Shown here piece after piece: positions 1 through 11,834 of a DNA stretch of 64,000 nt (position 1 is its first letter; each line of letters starts with the position of its first letter). A model generated the notes under the pieces. It was not told the DNA's origin. It did not search any database and saw only the letters and a program-made list of their open reading frames with translations. Position numbers and translations under genes: made by a program. The DNA is taken from assembly GCA_948099385.1 (NCBI GenBank), contig CANUEZ040000114.1:186001-250000 (forward strand), read 5' to 3'. Source of the stretch: Fasciola hepatica (taxonomy: Eukaryota > Platyhelminthes > Trematoda > Plagiorchiida > Fasciolidae).

Positions 1-604
<604 letters not shown>

Positions 605-832
605 CAGCGTTTTCAGTCAAGGCTTCTTTCAGCCGTCGTATTTCGTTGTCAATCATGTCTTCTGTGTAGATACGTCGTGCTCTTTCAAATAGTGTTCGGA
701 CCAGGCCACGTTTGTATTCCACAGGCACAAAGCTATCAAAGTGCCTGTCCAGGTTTCCTTTCGGTAAATAGATCTGGCGATTGTTCCATCATTCCTTCTA
801 GTCATAATAATGTCCAGGAAGTGCAGCGTATC
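605..832 (-). pseudogene. Penelope-like element, inverted 5' segment (end of RT domain)
   Basis: Read on the minus strand, this stretch gives the region after the reverse transcriptase of Penelope-like elements: a 'FLDIIMTRR' block, then 'VPVEYKRGLVRTLFERARR' and a helix ending 'RRLKEALTEN' at about 605. In Penelope-like proteins this block is normally followed directly by a 'GYP(D/E)..I' block. Here that continuation is not downstream on the minus strand, where the CAT microsatellite begins. It lies on the plus strand starting at about 838. I infer that one element copy was inserted with its 5' part inverted. The fragment is too short to act alone. The family assignment is from motifs. Confidence 0.75.
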
Positions 833-1446
833 TTCTTATCCCGATGCGTTTATCGAAAGGCACAGCAAGCCTAAAATCATCAGACAAACGAATTGTTCAG
901 TAGAAAAATTACTCGTCACACTTTGTCTTTCATTCAAAAGTGATGACGTCAATTGCTTGCTCAAACGACGACCTGGATCAGCGCTTGCCCGAACATATTA
1001 TGCAGCTGACCTCAGAATTCTTTATCGGACGACTGAGATCCCCACACCCTCGGTGAAACAACGTCCATCTCTGTACACCAAATCGAATCTGATTTACCAA
1101 TTTCAATGTAGTTGCAGAACAACCTACGTGGGTAGAACAGAGCGGCAGTTACGTAACTGAGTGATTGAACACGTTCCACATTGGGTACAACCTTTTTGTG
1201 ATACAGTCAGGGTCAGATCAAAGGCATAATGACTACGTTCGAAACCATCAGATCCCGTCTTCGGCCGTCGCTCGTCATCTTCTGATGACGCGACATCCAG
1301 CTGACCGAAGCACTGCGTTTCGGGCCATTTACGTGGCAAGGAATACCAGGCTTTTGAGGTTTGCTGAAGCTGTTGCCATACATCGATGGAAACCTATATT
1401 GTGTCAGCAGAAACTGCTCTTTGTTAATGTGTCTTTACCATGGTGA
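833..1446 (+). pseudogene. Penelope-like element, 3' part with GIY-YIG-like endonuclease
   Basis: The plus-strand reading starts with 'YPDAFIERHSKPK' and passes through 'LARTYYAADLRILY'. It then gives the endonuclease signature 'IYQFQCSCRTTYVGRT' near 1100-1140, typical of the C-terminal GIY-YIG domain of Penelope-like elements. A stop follows at about 1158. A shifted frame then continues the same domain ('RLLRFAEAVAIHRWKP', ending 'NVSLPW' at 1446), so at least one frameshift and one stop break the protein. Penelope-like elements use a telomerase-related reverse transcriptase plus this nuclease to integrate. The continuation of the inverted block at 605-832 suggests one insertion event. Confidence 0.8.
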
Positions 1447-1639
1447 CGTAACTTGACTATTGTAATTTTCCCTATATTTGTCGAACATAATGGTTTTACA
1501 TGAACTTATATAAACAGTATCGTTCTGCAGTATGCACCATGTTGAGATGCACCGAAATCGTCCCGGACATAAATCGTGCTATATTACAACTCTGGCTTCT
1601 CTTCTCGAGATTATTTCGGGAAAAGCATGTTTCAGTCAG

Positions 1640-3964
1640 GCACAGTGCTGCTTCGTCTGTGATATGGTCCCGTCCATACTCATTCGATGTTCCCATCAGA
1701 TGCAAGCAATGCTTCGGAGGCGTTGGCTGTCGAACACAGAAGGATGACAAGCACGGACAACGTGGACTGGCTAGATCTCGCAACGGTAGATTAAATCATA
1801 TCACCCGTACCTAAACGGAAAGTTGGATATCAAGGCGGCTCGGGCCATAGGTGTAGTAGGTTGACGAAAGCTGTTCTGGCCTTCACTACTCGTGAACTGC
1901 TACCTTGCTCAACACCTCCTCCAACTTTAATCGAGTTTCCGAGGCACCTAAAGTTACCGACTACTTCCACACAGGGTGAGTGCTGGCACAGGCTCCGGCG
2001 AATATTGCAGAAGTACTTTGCACTTGGAAGGCGCAGTGCTTTCCCTATCTGGATATATCAATCTCCATGCGGCTCTGTGCGTGTTGTGCTACCCGTACAT
2101 TGCCATTGAGTAAGGCGAAGTCATCGGCATATTTAAAGTCGAAAACTCTGTTCCGTGGGAGAAGTTCATCTCTACCGCTCGGAAGACCAGACAAGGAATC
2201 TCATAGAACATCCTGTACGGGAAAAGTTGGAAAGAAATTGGGATACAGAAAATGGGACAAAAGCTGACCGTGGGCCCTGAAATATGAGGATACAAATGTC
2301 TGAGGACGGACATATACTTCATTGGAACTCTATCTATGAACTAACAATACCCAAGACCACGGGATGTGCCGGAAGATCAGTTAAGGAGGCTGACACTAGT
2401 GATTAGCCAAGCAGTGTCTGAAATTGCTCTCGTCAGCTTTCGAGATACCGTTGCTGATTGTGAATTGGTGAACTGACAGCTTCACATATGCTTCCGCTCA
2501 GTCCTGCTGGCATCCTGTCTATGACTTGGATGAGATAAAACAGCTTGCTGGAACTTCTGATGGCAACAACACGTTCCATCTCTGATGCACGTTGCAATCA
2601 CCAGATTTCGCGGTCGCAACGAAGACTGGCGCTAAATGCAAGTCTCATTACGAGCCGTGTTTCACTGTACTCGTTCCCAGCTGGGATCGACTGGCTTGCT
2701 TCGAGAAGGCTAGGGAATTCAGCATAAATCCAGGAGCTCGCCATACGACGAGACAGGCCACAACCCAAAAGGCCAGCGAAGTGTAGAGCTTTCTAGATAA
2801 ACTACCAGTGTTAGATGATGTTACCAGGTGAGGTCACAGATAGCTTGTCAGCTAGCGCATTTTGAGAGGCAGATAGGTCAGATGATTCGGAAAGTTTGTC
2901 GCAGTCTTACTTTCTTTGAAGAATATTTTCGGAGTACCCACCGAAGCACATAAACAGCTTAGTGCAAACCAGTGCTTAGTCGGAATCAAGAGGTGTGCTC
3001 AAGTACGAGCGATGGTCTTGTATACAACCCAGCCATTTGTGGCTTATGGCTGCTTACTCAAAGAGGACGGACGCCACGTGGTGTACTGGTGGTTTGAACG
3101 TCTGAAGTTCGTACAGAGTGGTACAAGCAATGGTCTGAGCACAGGGCCGGAAGTCGTTCCCCATTTTCCAAGCGACAAGAATCCAGCCCAAAAGGGCCCC
3201 CAAAATCCGCCTCGTTCGATGACAGCCGACCAACTCCAGCAGTCAGATCTGCTAAAATCATGATATCAACTCGATTTTCCCTCAGTAAGAGGTAGTACAG
3301 CTTTTGGGTGAAGTTGTCTTAGATTGCATCTGGGCGGCCATCAAAGGGTACTTACACCGAGACGACGACTGCATCCTTAACTTAACTTGCACGAATCAGT
3401 AGGTTTCACTGCGCATAATCGAATGTTGACTGGGATCCAGTCTAGTGATTTAACTTCAGTCCTCCCACCGAGAGCTACGTCAAAGCCAGCAAGGCCAGAA
3501 TCCACGGTCTCAGCTCCCTCAGAAAGGAGTAAGTGAAACTTCGCAGAAGTGTCTGATGGGAGCATCAATCGGATGATGGAAATGGAGTCTTGTATTTGAG
3601 TCTCTTGGATACAATACACATCAGTGGTGATGGGCTCGGGCGTACGAGCTAAGCCCACCTGTTTTCCTATGCTCATCAGTGTCCACACATTGGGCGTGGA
3701 TAGTTTGAATGGGGATTGACGACGAAGGAGGATATCAGCCGATGGTACCGGGTTCGGTGAAACTCGGAGGCTAGTCGAAGAAGGAAGAGAATGTACATTA
3801 CCGGGATTCCCACCAGGGGCGCTACGGCTCGTAAAGACAACCGAAGTTCCTGTTTGGTTCGAAAACGAGGAGTATGTTGAAAGGAACTCGAGTCGGTGTG
3901 TAAATTTTTTTGTTTTTGATATAAGACAGCCATCATTCGTGTGCATGGAATAACAGTCAATCAT
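1640..3964 (-). pseudogene. RTE-like LINE, decayed, endonuclease plus reverse transcriptase
   Basis: On the minus strand, from high to low coordinates, are the start of an APE-type endonuclease ('TPNVWTLM', then 'CIQETQIQDS' and 'LDWIPVNIRLCAV', 3377-3730) and a later endonuclease segment with 'AGVGRLSSNEADFGGPFGLDS' (3058-3261, shortened here in sense). Next come a degraded linker and a reverse transcriptase with an intact 'YADD' at 2120-2131. Close by is a 'PSKCKVLL' block, and near 1700-1750 a 'VFDSQRLRSI' block typical of the RTE C-terminus. Stops and frameshifts occur throughout, so it cannot encode an enzyme. The 3' limit is uncertain. Confidence 0.7.
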
Positions 3965-4229
3965 AGTAGTAGAGACTCGTATGGTTGTATGCTTTTGTGC
4001 TACTGGGTCGTCCAGTCCAGAGTAGGTTTTTCTATTCCAGGATACACCTCAGTCTTTGCGCAACCAAGCTCGTCCAGCAATGCAGCAACTTCGGTCCAGA
4101 TGAGCCAGTAGCCAAGTGTATGGTTCATTCTCCTCTTCTGGCAGCCTTGCCAGGTAAGTGGCTATGACCTTATTTAGTGGCCGGCCACACTCGCCAAGTC
4201 ACAATGCTGTCAGCAGAATTGTATGATGT
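3965..4229 (+). repeat. Dispersed repeat shared with 51880-52030
   Basis: The stretch from 'tgggtcgtccagtcc' to 'gatgagccagtagcc' resembles 51888-52022 ('ggtcgcccagtcc' to 'atgagccggtggcc'), with the same order of blocks including 'gatacacctc' / 'gatgcacctc' and 'ctttgc'. The two copies are diverged. Their nature is unknown. One sits at the edge of a LINE and the other inside a LINE endonuclease region. Confidence 0.45.
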
Positions 4230-5100
4230 TTTAGAGTGGAGAAATCAAGCCAACCGAAGATTCCACCACCACCTCGAGCATTTCCGTTGATGTTTCACGA
4301 AGGCTTATTTGGTGAGTCCACTCTGTTCACTGTTAATCGCGACAGTGACCCGGGGATGCACCCGATTGCATACGGTTCTGCTCTGTCTGAATTGGACAAC
4401 CGGGATACACAAAAAAGGAAAGAAAAAAACAATGCGAAAATACTTGGAGAATACTATATTGTGCACGAAATGCCATTAAACCCAACCTGTTTTTCTACAT
4501 CTCATTTTGATCTAAACCAACTGTGGTGACCAAATTTGGCATGCTGGTTTGTCAGCTCACTACTATGCCATTAATATACATGGATTTTGGGCACGACACA
4601 GACAAATTGATTTATCCTGGATAACGTGCTTGACAGGGTTCGAAATGCTATTAAACCCACTCCTGTAAGATTCGCAAAAGCATGGAAATTGCACGCAAAT
4701 GCAACCTCATCCGGTGTTGACTCCGTGATGGTCTGGGGTGCAGTTTTTCAAGATTTAAAATATCAGCTACCAGTCTAAGAAGGGAAGAAAACGGCTGACT
4801 CCCACATCGAAACATCGAAATAATCCTTGCCCATGATCAATTCGGAAAATCGACTGAGTACCGGGATAATTCGAGATCATGGACTGACCCGCTCACAGTC
4901 CCAACTTCAACCCGATTGAAAATGTCTAGTGTCTGTTAGTGAGGTGAGTCTACGTCGACGGAGTGGTCTTCGACACCTACACTAGTTGAACTCTACCATT
5001 CCTGATTAGTGGGATAGTACAGAACGTGAGACCATTCGGAATATGGTTGGAAGCATACATGGACTTTATGTTTTCGTCGATAACAATAAAGGTCATTTTA
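4230..5100 (+). pseudogene. Tc1-like transposase, dead copy
   Basis: Fragments of a Tc1 catalytic domain occur in order on the plus strand. They are 'GESTLFTVNR' near 4310 (family: 'DES.F.VN', so the first catalytic Asp has become Gly), 'VMVWGA' at about 4727-4744, and 'HSPNFNPIENV' at about 4895-4925, which holds the catalytic Glu. Multiple frameshifts and stops separate them. A 150-bp stretch near 4530-4670 shows no match. Terminal inverted repeats were not identified, so the ends are estimates. Confidence 0.65.
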
Positions 5101-5179
5101 TTTCGTAACTAGCTAGTTTTTCGCCCTTCTTCCAGGGATATGTTTAATAGCGTTTCATGTGTTACATTTTCTCGTAGTT

Positions 5180-6047
5180 CAATAAGTCAAGTCAGGTCAA
5201 GTATTTGCTTTGTGCACTCCGGTGAATAAATACTCAGAAGTACATAGTTATACTCAGAGCAATTAAACGAAGAAGAATTAGGCAGATTCAACAGAACAAA
5301 AAGCAATGTTAAGAGATGATTTAGTAGCTAAGACAATAAGTGTTGTCTGAGTTCAGCCTCGATGCCTGCTGGGTTACATAAGAATCGAGCGAGGTAAAGG
5401 ACAACCGAGGGCCGGTAGGCAGTCGTGCGAGCACAAATCATTTTACGGTTGTTCCGGGTGGAAGAGGAGGAAGCACACCTGCTGAGGTCCCGGTGAAGCG
5501 GGTGAAGTGAGTCATTCAGGATTCTCTCGGCGAATCTGTTGCACATTTTACGGTATTGGGATATAATGGAGTCTGTGAGATCTTTACTAGGAATACCACT
5601 TGCGTAGGATGAGTGCTTGAGGGACCGTTTTATTATGGTGAAATTTTTAGCATGTAGGCCAGAGAAGAAGACTGGAGAACAGTACAACCAGTGAGGTAAT
5701 ATACATGCAAGGAAAAAGGGTTGAATGATGTAAAGGGGCACAGACATTGCTTTCAGACGGAAAACGTAGTACGTTAGTCTTTCCACTTTCGTGAAAAAAC
5801 AGACAACATGTTCAGTCCATGAAAGATTATGTAATTAACCGATAGTTAGCGACGAACGGAGATGTTCCGCATGCGAACGTCTGGATATTATTCCAGAAAG
5901 CAAACATACTTAGAGCCTTTGAGAAGAGAAAAGAGGACATCTGAGAATTTACAGGGATATAAGCTTATAATATGGTCTTTGGACGAGTGGTCAATATATA
6001 AGTGACCAGATCGGAGCTCAGGTGTAGCTGATGCATCAGGATGGGGT
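5180..6047 (-). pseudogene. CR1-like LINE, 3' half (right of the array insertion in sense direction)
   Basis: The minus strand carries an open frame of 152 codons (5328-5786). It has the C-terminal signature of CR1-like non-LTR retrotransposons: 'LYCSPVFFSGL', then 'IIKRSLK...SGIP', 'CNRFAERIL.D..HPLH.DL', 'SSTRN' and 'ARTTAYR.S.VLYLARFL'. In the element's sense direction this segment follows 22113-23790. Between 6047 and 22113 the element is split by the gypsy array. Downstream of the stop at 5328 lies a short A/T-rich 3' region ending near 5180. Stops are present upstream of 5786, so the copy is dead. Confidence 0.8.
6044..6047. other. Target-site duplication GGGT, left copy
   Basis: Four bases immediately before the first LTR, identical to 22113-22116 immediately after the last LTR. 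Ty3/gypsy integrases commonly make 4- to 6-bp duplications. Confidence 0.75.
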
Positions 6048-6473
6048 TGTAGTAACCTCGACCGTTTTGAGAAAATGACTATATTCTGGAAACCATTTTG
6101 GATCTATTTTCTCCACGATCTTTTCTGACGTTTGACATTGATCTCAGTGTTCTCCGGCTGCGTACGTTTTACTGGACTGACTTTCCCGAGGTTTCCATCG
6201 ACCTCGTTTTAAATCACTTTCACTTTCGGTCGTTCTCCGATTGTGCACGCTCGCGGTTCGCTTTCTGCATAGCCGTCGCGTTTCGTTGCGTTTTCCGTTT
6301 GGTGTATCTCTCGTATCGGTACTGTTTCGGTGCCACGATATATAGAATACACCTCGCATCTGTAAACCGACTTGCGTCTTCTCTATTCGTCCGATAGAGG
6401 GGATATCGTTGGTATTTCGCTGCTAGACCCGATAGGAGACACGTTCGCCAGCCGCTCTCGAACGTATTCTATA
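6048..6473 (+). repeat. LTR 1 of the array (original 5' LTR)
   Basis: Starts TGTAGTAACC and ends TCTATA. The 3' limit is set by where the last LTR stops matching (22112). It carries A at 6054 where the other three LTRs have G, and C and T at 6453 and 6467 where the last LTR has T and A. Confidence 0.85.
6339..6345 (+). promoter_or_regulatory. Candidate TATA box in the LTR
   Basis: A TATATAG heptamer lies in the second half of the LTR, about 135 bp before its end, where a promoter would be expected. It repeats in each LTR. This is sequence resemblance only. Confidence 0.3.
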
Positions 6474-6474
6474 C

Positions 6475-6489
6475 TGGTGAGCCCGAAAC
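6475..6489 (+). other. Primer binding site, unit 1
   Basis: TGGTGAGCCCGAAAC lies one base after the LTR. It differs by a few bases from the complement of a tRNA-Trp 3' end (TGGTGACCCCGACG...), the primer reported for CsRn1. It is close to the motif at 49644-49656. Confidence 0.65.
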
Positions 6490-6621
6490 TTCCAGAACCT
6501 CCTGGATTATTCGTCCGCCCGGTGATTCTGTGCTTTTTTCGCTGTTTCACGCCCTCTTTTTTTTGCACGATATATGTTTTTTACGATATATTATCGCAAC
6601 GTAACCATATCAGAGGATAAG

Positions 6622-7470
6622 ATGCAGCTCGACACAGATCTCACTTTGTCTGCGATTGCTTTTAAACCCCTGGCGTTTATCCCACATGATCCTGAGGTTT
6701 GGTTTGCAGCCTTAGAGCTGCAATTTGAGGCACGTAGGATTATCGGCCAACGCCAACGACTTTCCTATGCCTTAGAGGCAATCCCGGGCGATGTTATCGC
6801 CTCAGTGAGGGATTTAGTATTAAAACCTCCTCAAGAGCAGCCGTACGATCGGCTTAAGGAGGCCATACTGCAACATTTCCTTCCTTCTCGGGAGGAACAG
6901 TTACGTCAGCTACTGGCAAGGCAACCCATAGGGGATACAAAACCCAGCCGCCACCTAACTCACCTCCGGTCCTTGGCAGGGCCCGCCGATAAGGATTCGG
7001 AGATAGTTAAGTAACCGTGGTTGGACTGTTTACCCTTCCATGTTCAGACCACCGTAACTGCTCTCCTCGAGGACTTGTCATTGGAACGAGCAGCCGCCGT
7101 GGCTGACAAGATTGTCGCACGTGTCGGCAATGGGGCTAATCCCCTCATCGCCACTACGTCGCGCAATCCTCGGGGTGTTGACCTGGATGAATCGCCGGAG
7201 AGGCCCCGGCACTCTCGATCCATCCAGCGCCGCCTGTCCTTCAAGAACAGAGTTAAAATACCGACCCCTCGCAGTAGCCCACGTAAGCAACCGCACGGAC
7301 TAGCGCCCTCCACTGCCCACGTCCGCCGTGATTCCACCTCACCTGCCCCGTCCAAACCAGATCATCCTACCAGCGGTTTTTGTTGGTCCCACCGCGTTTT
7401 CGGACCAGCCGCCCGTAGGTGCAGACAGCCGTGTTCATACGCGGCGGGAAACGCCACTGCCGGCGAGTAG
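6622..7470 (+). pseudogene. gag: gag, unit 1, interrupted by one stop
   Basis: The frame opens at ATG 6622 ('MQLDTDLTL'). It is Gag-like in its first 130 codons, with 'HDPEVWFAALELQFEARRI' and 'RLKEAILQHF.PSREEQLRQLL' (shortened), the usual order in CsRn1 Gag. TAA at 7012-7014 cuts it in two, and the same frame resumes to 7470. Near the end is 'FCWSHRVFGPAARRCRQPC', the unusual Cys-His-Cys-Cys nucleocapsid motif of CsRn1 elements, in place of the usual CCHC knuckle. A -1 shift leads into pol, whose frame overlaps the end. The stop is in all three units. Suppression cannot be excluded, but the many pol lesions favour a dead gene. Confidence 0.85.
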
Positions 7471-10400
7471 AAAAGGCCGTACTCGCCAGCAATCAGTCTC
7501 GGGTTGGCCGTTTATTTTACGTGCATGATTCGTGCACTAACGCTAGGTTCCTAGTCGATACTGGGGCCCAAGTTTCTGTTTTGCCGGTCGGTAAAGACAA
7601 GCCACGAGCTCCTTTGCTTCGGCTGTCAGCGGCGAATGGTTCTTCCATTCCTACCTACGGCACCAGACAGCTTGCGGTCAACCTGGGACCACGACGACGG
7701 TATTTGTGGACGTTCATTCTTGGGCATGTTCCCACAGGCATACTGGGAATCGATTTTCTGCAGCACTATGAATTACTTGTTGATTCACGTAGGCTGCAGC
7801 TTATCGATCCTTCGTCGAACACTAAATTTACGGGTCTTGCAGCTCGAACAGATGCACACCGAATCACAGGATTGTTTTCTAACATTCCGCGTGATTTTCA
7901 GTCTTTGTTTATTAAATTCCCCATATTGATTAAACCATTTGAAGAGATAGAGACAGTGACCGATCGTGTGGCACACCACATTGTCACTAACGGACCACCA
8001 GTTACGGCACGACCTCGCCGACTGGCACCGGACAAATTGGCTTTCGCCAAACGTGAGTTTGACACTTTACTTTCTAAAAGTATTGTTCGTCCTTCTCACA
8101 GTCCATGGGCCTCACCTCTGCACATTGTTCTTAAGAAAGATGGCATGAGCTGGCGATCATGTGGCGACTATCGCGCACTAAATTCGGTTACCCGTTACGA
8201 TAGTTATCCGATACCCCACATACACGACATCAAGGCATCACTTCACGACACGACTGTATTTTCTAAGATCGATTTGGTGCGGGCCTATCACCAGATCCCA
8301 GTCGCCGCTGAAGATGTCGAGAAAACCGCTGTCACGACTCCTTTTGGTTTGTTTGAGTTCCTCCGTATGCCTTTTGGTTTGCGAAATGCTGCTCAGACAT
8401 TCCAGAGGTTTATCGATAGCATTACACGAGACTTGGAATTTGTTCACGTCTATATCGATGACTTGCTAATCGCATCGTCGAGCGTAGATGAACATTTCCA
8501 ACATTTGACGCTACTATTTCAACGATTGTCCGAACATCGAATAGTAGTCAATCCTGATAAATGTGAACTTGGCAAACCGGAACTTGTGTTCCTCGGCCAC
8601 AAGATCACTCGAGAGGGTATAAAGCCTTGCGAGGATAAAGTGCGCGCTATTCTAGATTACGCCGTACCGTCCTCAATCAAGGAGCTCAAGGCATTTTTGG
8701 GGTTAGTTAACTTCTATCGTCGTTTCATACCCCACGCCGCTGAACGTTTGCTTCCATTAACTGACCTTCTTCGTGGCAATCCACGTAAGTTGTCGCTTAC
8801 GGATGCCGCACGAATACCGTTATCAGAAATTAAAGCGACATTAGCTCAGACCACGCTTCAAATGCACTCAGTTCCGTCAGCCACGCTAAGCATAGCAGTG
8901 GATGCATCCGACTCTGCCATCGGAGTGGTCTTGCGACAGTCTGTTTCTGGGATTTGGAAGCCATTAGAGTTCTTCTCTCGACGCCTCAATCCCACGGAAA
9001 CCAAATATAGTGCTTTTGGTCGCGAACTGCTGGCTGCATATAATGCCGTTAAGCACTTCCGCCATGCAGTCGAGGGTCGATATTTCATCCTCTTTACAGA
9101 CCATAAGCCTTTGACGTATGCATTGCATACTAAGTCTGATCGTTACTCCCCACGAGAAGTCAGACATTAAGACTATATTTCTCAGTTCACGACTGACGTA
9201 CGACACGTTAAAGGTGAGTCGAACTGCGTTGCAGATGCTTTGTCACGTATTCCGCTTAATGCCATTAAATCTCCGGTTTTAGACATCCCTGCCATGGCTG
9301 CAGCACAGGCACAGGATTCTTCATGTATGGAAGCAGCTCAGTCATCGTTGCTACAGTGTCAGTCCGTGCCTTTGGCCACCAGTGCTGGGACTATACTCTG
9401 TGACATGTCTACTGGCCTACCTCGACCAGTCGTACCCTCTACATATCGACGTCTCGTGTTCGATTCCCTACATGGACTATCACATCCAGGCATCTCAGCC
9501 AGTCTCCGATTAGTAGCTGCACGATAAGTCTGGCCGTCCATGAATAAAGATGTTCGTATGTGGGCAAGTGTCTACAATGTCAACGATCTAAAGTGCATAG
9601 GCACGTAGCTTCACCTATCGGTACTTTTGCTACGCCTGATGCTCGCTTCGATCATATCCACGTAGACATTGTGGGTCCATTGGCCCATCACACGGGTATA
9701 CCTATTTATTAACGTGCATCGATAGATTTACGAGGTGGCCCGAAGCTATTCCCATCTCTGTCGTCACGGCCGAATCAGTGGCTCGACATCTGATAGAACG
9801 ATGGATAGCTTCATATGGTTGTCCTTCCACAATCACTACCGATCGAGGGCAACAATTTGAGTCCGATCTATTCTCTTCATTAACTCACATGCTGGGTACG
9901 GAACGCATTCGCACTACCGCGTACCATCCGGCATCGAATGGTTTATTCGAACGTTTTCATCGCCAACTCAAAGCGGCTCTTAGAGCACACGAGAGCCCCG
10001 ACTGGTACGAAACGTTACCGCTAGTTCTTCTTGGTATCAGGACTTGCATAAAGGCAGATATCCAATGTTCCGCCACAGAACTTGTCTACGGCACGACATT
10101 ACGACTGCCTGGGGAATTCTTTACGCCACGGAGTACAGACTCACTTGCCGTACAGACTTACGTTCACCGTTTGTCTACGTACATGCAAAATCTCCCTCCG
10201 GCGCAGATTTGAATGCAGCGACTACAGGTTTTGTTCCGACCGAACTCGAAACTTGTTCGCATGTATTCATTCGTGTTGATTCGGTGCGAAAACCATTACA
10301 ACAGCCTTACGAAGGTCCATTTTGCGTGATTCCTCGTCACGATAAGACCTTTAAGGTTGATCGACACGGTCGCGTCGATACAGTTAGCCTCGATCGTCTC

Positions 10401-10706
10401 AAAGCCGCGTACCTTGACGACAGCGTGTCGCCCGCGCACATGAGATTCGATGTTAACCCTGCACTACCTGTTGACGACACTTTCGTGTCACGTCAAGGTC
10501 TGCAGTTAGCGTTGCCTGCAAGGACTTCGAATGAGGCTATTGTCTCACGTTCAAGTCAGCAGTCCGTTGATCCTGCTACGTCCTCGAATGAGAATACTGT
10601 CTCACGTTCAAGTCAGCAGAGCACGTCTACGGACCCGTCCGTGAATGAGGCTCCCGTCTCACGTTCCGGTGGGAAGATCGTTTGCCCAGCACGTTTTCGC
10701 GACTAG
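7419..10706 (+). pseudogene. pol: pol, unit 1: protease, RT, RNase H, integrase, with shared lesions
   Basis: The domains lie in the order protease ('FLVDTGAQVSVLP', 7548-7586), reverse transcriptase (catalytic 'YIDD' at 8451-8462) and RNase H ('DASDSAIG', 'GRELLAAY', 'FTDHKPL'). The integrase follows, with a zinc region ('HGLSH', then 'CLQC' at 9569-9580) and the catalytic triad 'HVDIVGP', 'TTDRGQQF', 'NGLFERF'. A long ORF runs 7419-9170. Lesions are TAA at 9168-9170, TAA at 9525-9527, a shift just before 9569, another near 9700 and a third near 10213. Each segment keeps its motifs, so decay is modest. The C-terminal tail holds short repeats of 'VSRSSQQS' type and ends in 'FRD' at 10706. Confidence 0.9.
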
Positions 10707-11249
10707 GTCAAACACGATCTCAGCCACTGCACTTCGCAGTAATAACTTTCGTGTTTATCGTTTCGACACGATTTAACATACCTCAATAATTATTACTGTA
10801 TTTTAGTCAAGTCCATTGCGGTTGCTACACCAGTTTTTCGTTTCTTTTCGTTTCATGGAACCTCGCCATATGGTACACTTCGCTGGTCCCACGAAATCTG
10901 GAGAATTTTGGCACCAACGTTTGCCTTCTGGATCGGCCCTGTCGCTCTCGTTCCTTGCCATTTACGAACTTACCGATTTGGCTTCCGGATATCATATTGG
11001 TTAGCGGTTACCCGACGCTGGACGTTATTGGTGTGGTACACCTGGATGACGAGTCACGCAACCGATGTCATCGGCAACGAATCTGGTTTACGCTGGACCA
11101 TCATCCTACGGTTCCTGCATACCACGGATTTTGCCCTTCAGCATCCTACAGCAGAGCTACATTCACGTATGCTGCACGCATTCACGCGCACGAAAATCTT
11201 TTGTATGTCTCCTCCTTGATATTTTTCGAAAGCTTTCCGTGCTTTCTAG
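10707..11249 (+). other. Non-coding 3' region of unit 1
   Basis: There are about 540 bases between the pol stop and the polypurine tract. It contains short open frames (for example 10816-11004 and 10955-11341, the latter running into the LTR) with no recognisable motif. Position 10975 is G here and A in units 2 and 3. The same stretch recurs at 15920-16462 and 21133-21675. Confidence 0.6.
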
Positions 11250-11260
11250 CGGGGGGCTGC
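11250..11260 (+). other. Polypurine-tract position before LTR 2
   Basis: A run of six G (11251-11256) followed by CTGC lies directly before the LTR start. This is the place where plus-strand priming occurs, though the tract is short and not purely purine. Confidence 0.45.
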
Positions 11261-11686
11261 TGTAGTGACCTCGACCGTTTTGAGAAAATGACTATATTCT
11301 GGAAACCATTTTGGATCTATTTTCTCCACGATCTTTTCTGACGTTTGACATTGATCTCAGTGTTCTCCGGCTGCGTACGTTTTACTGGACTGACTTTCCC
11401 GAGGTTTCCATCGACCTCGTTTTAAATCACTTTCACTTTCGGTCGTTCTCCGATTGTGCACGCTCGCGGTTCGCTTTCTGCATAGCCGTCGCGTTTCGTT
11501 GCGTTTTCCGTTTGGTGTATCTCTCGTATCGGTACTGTTTCGGTGCCACGATATATAGAATACACCTCGCATCTGTAAACCGACTTGCGTCTTCTCTATT
11601 CGTCCGATAGAGGGGATATCGTTGGTATTTCGCTGCTAGACCCGATAGGAGACACGTTCGCCAGCCGCTCTCGAACGTATTCTATA
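11261..11686 (+). repeat. LTR 2 of the array (hybrid)
   Basis: Offset +5213 from LTR 1. It has the 3'-LTR state near its start (G at 11267) and the 5'-LTR state near its end (C and T at positions matching 6453 and 6467). This is the pattern expected of a crossover between a 3' and a 5' LTR. Confidence 0.9.
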
Positions 11687-11687
11687 C

Positions 11688-11702
11688 TGGTGAGCCCGAA
11701 AC
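11688..11702 (+). other. Primer binding site, unit 2
   Basis: The same 15 bases as at 6475-6489, offset 5213. Confidence 0.6.
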
Positions 11703-11834
11703 TTCCAGAACCTCCTGGATTATTCGTCCGCCCGGTGATTCTGTGCTTTTTTCGCTGTTTCACGCCCTCTTTTTTTTGCACGATATATGTTTTTTACGAT
11801 ATATTATCGCAACGTAACCATATCAGAGGATAAG

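Noticed and set aside
7044..7355. 103-codon minus-strand frame inside gag, repeated in each unit
   Set aside because: Shadow of the gag coding strand.
10955..11341. 128-codon frame crossing from the internal region into the LTR, repeated in each unit
   Set aside because: No motif, lies in the untranslated 3' region and overlaps the polypurine site; repetition only reflects the array.
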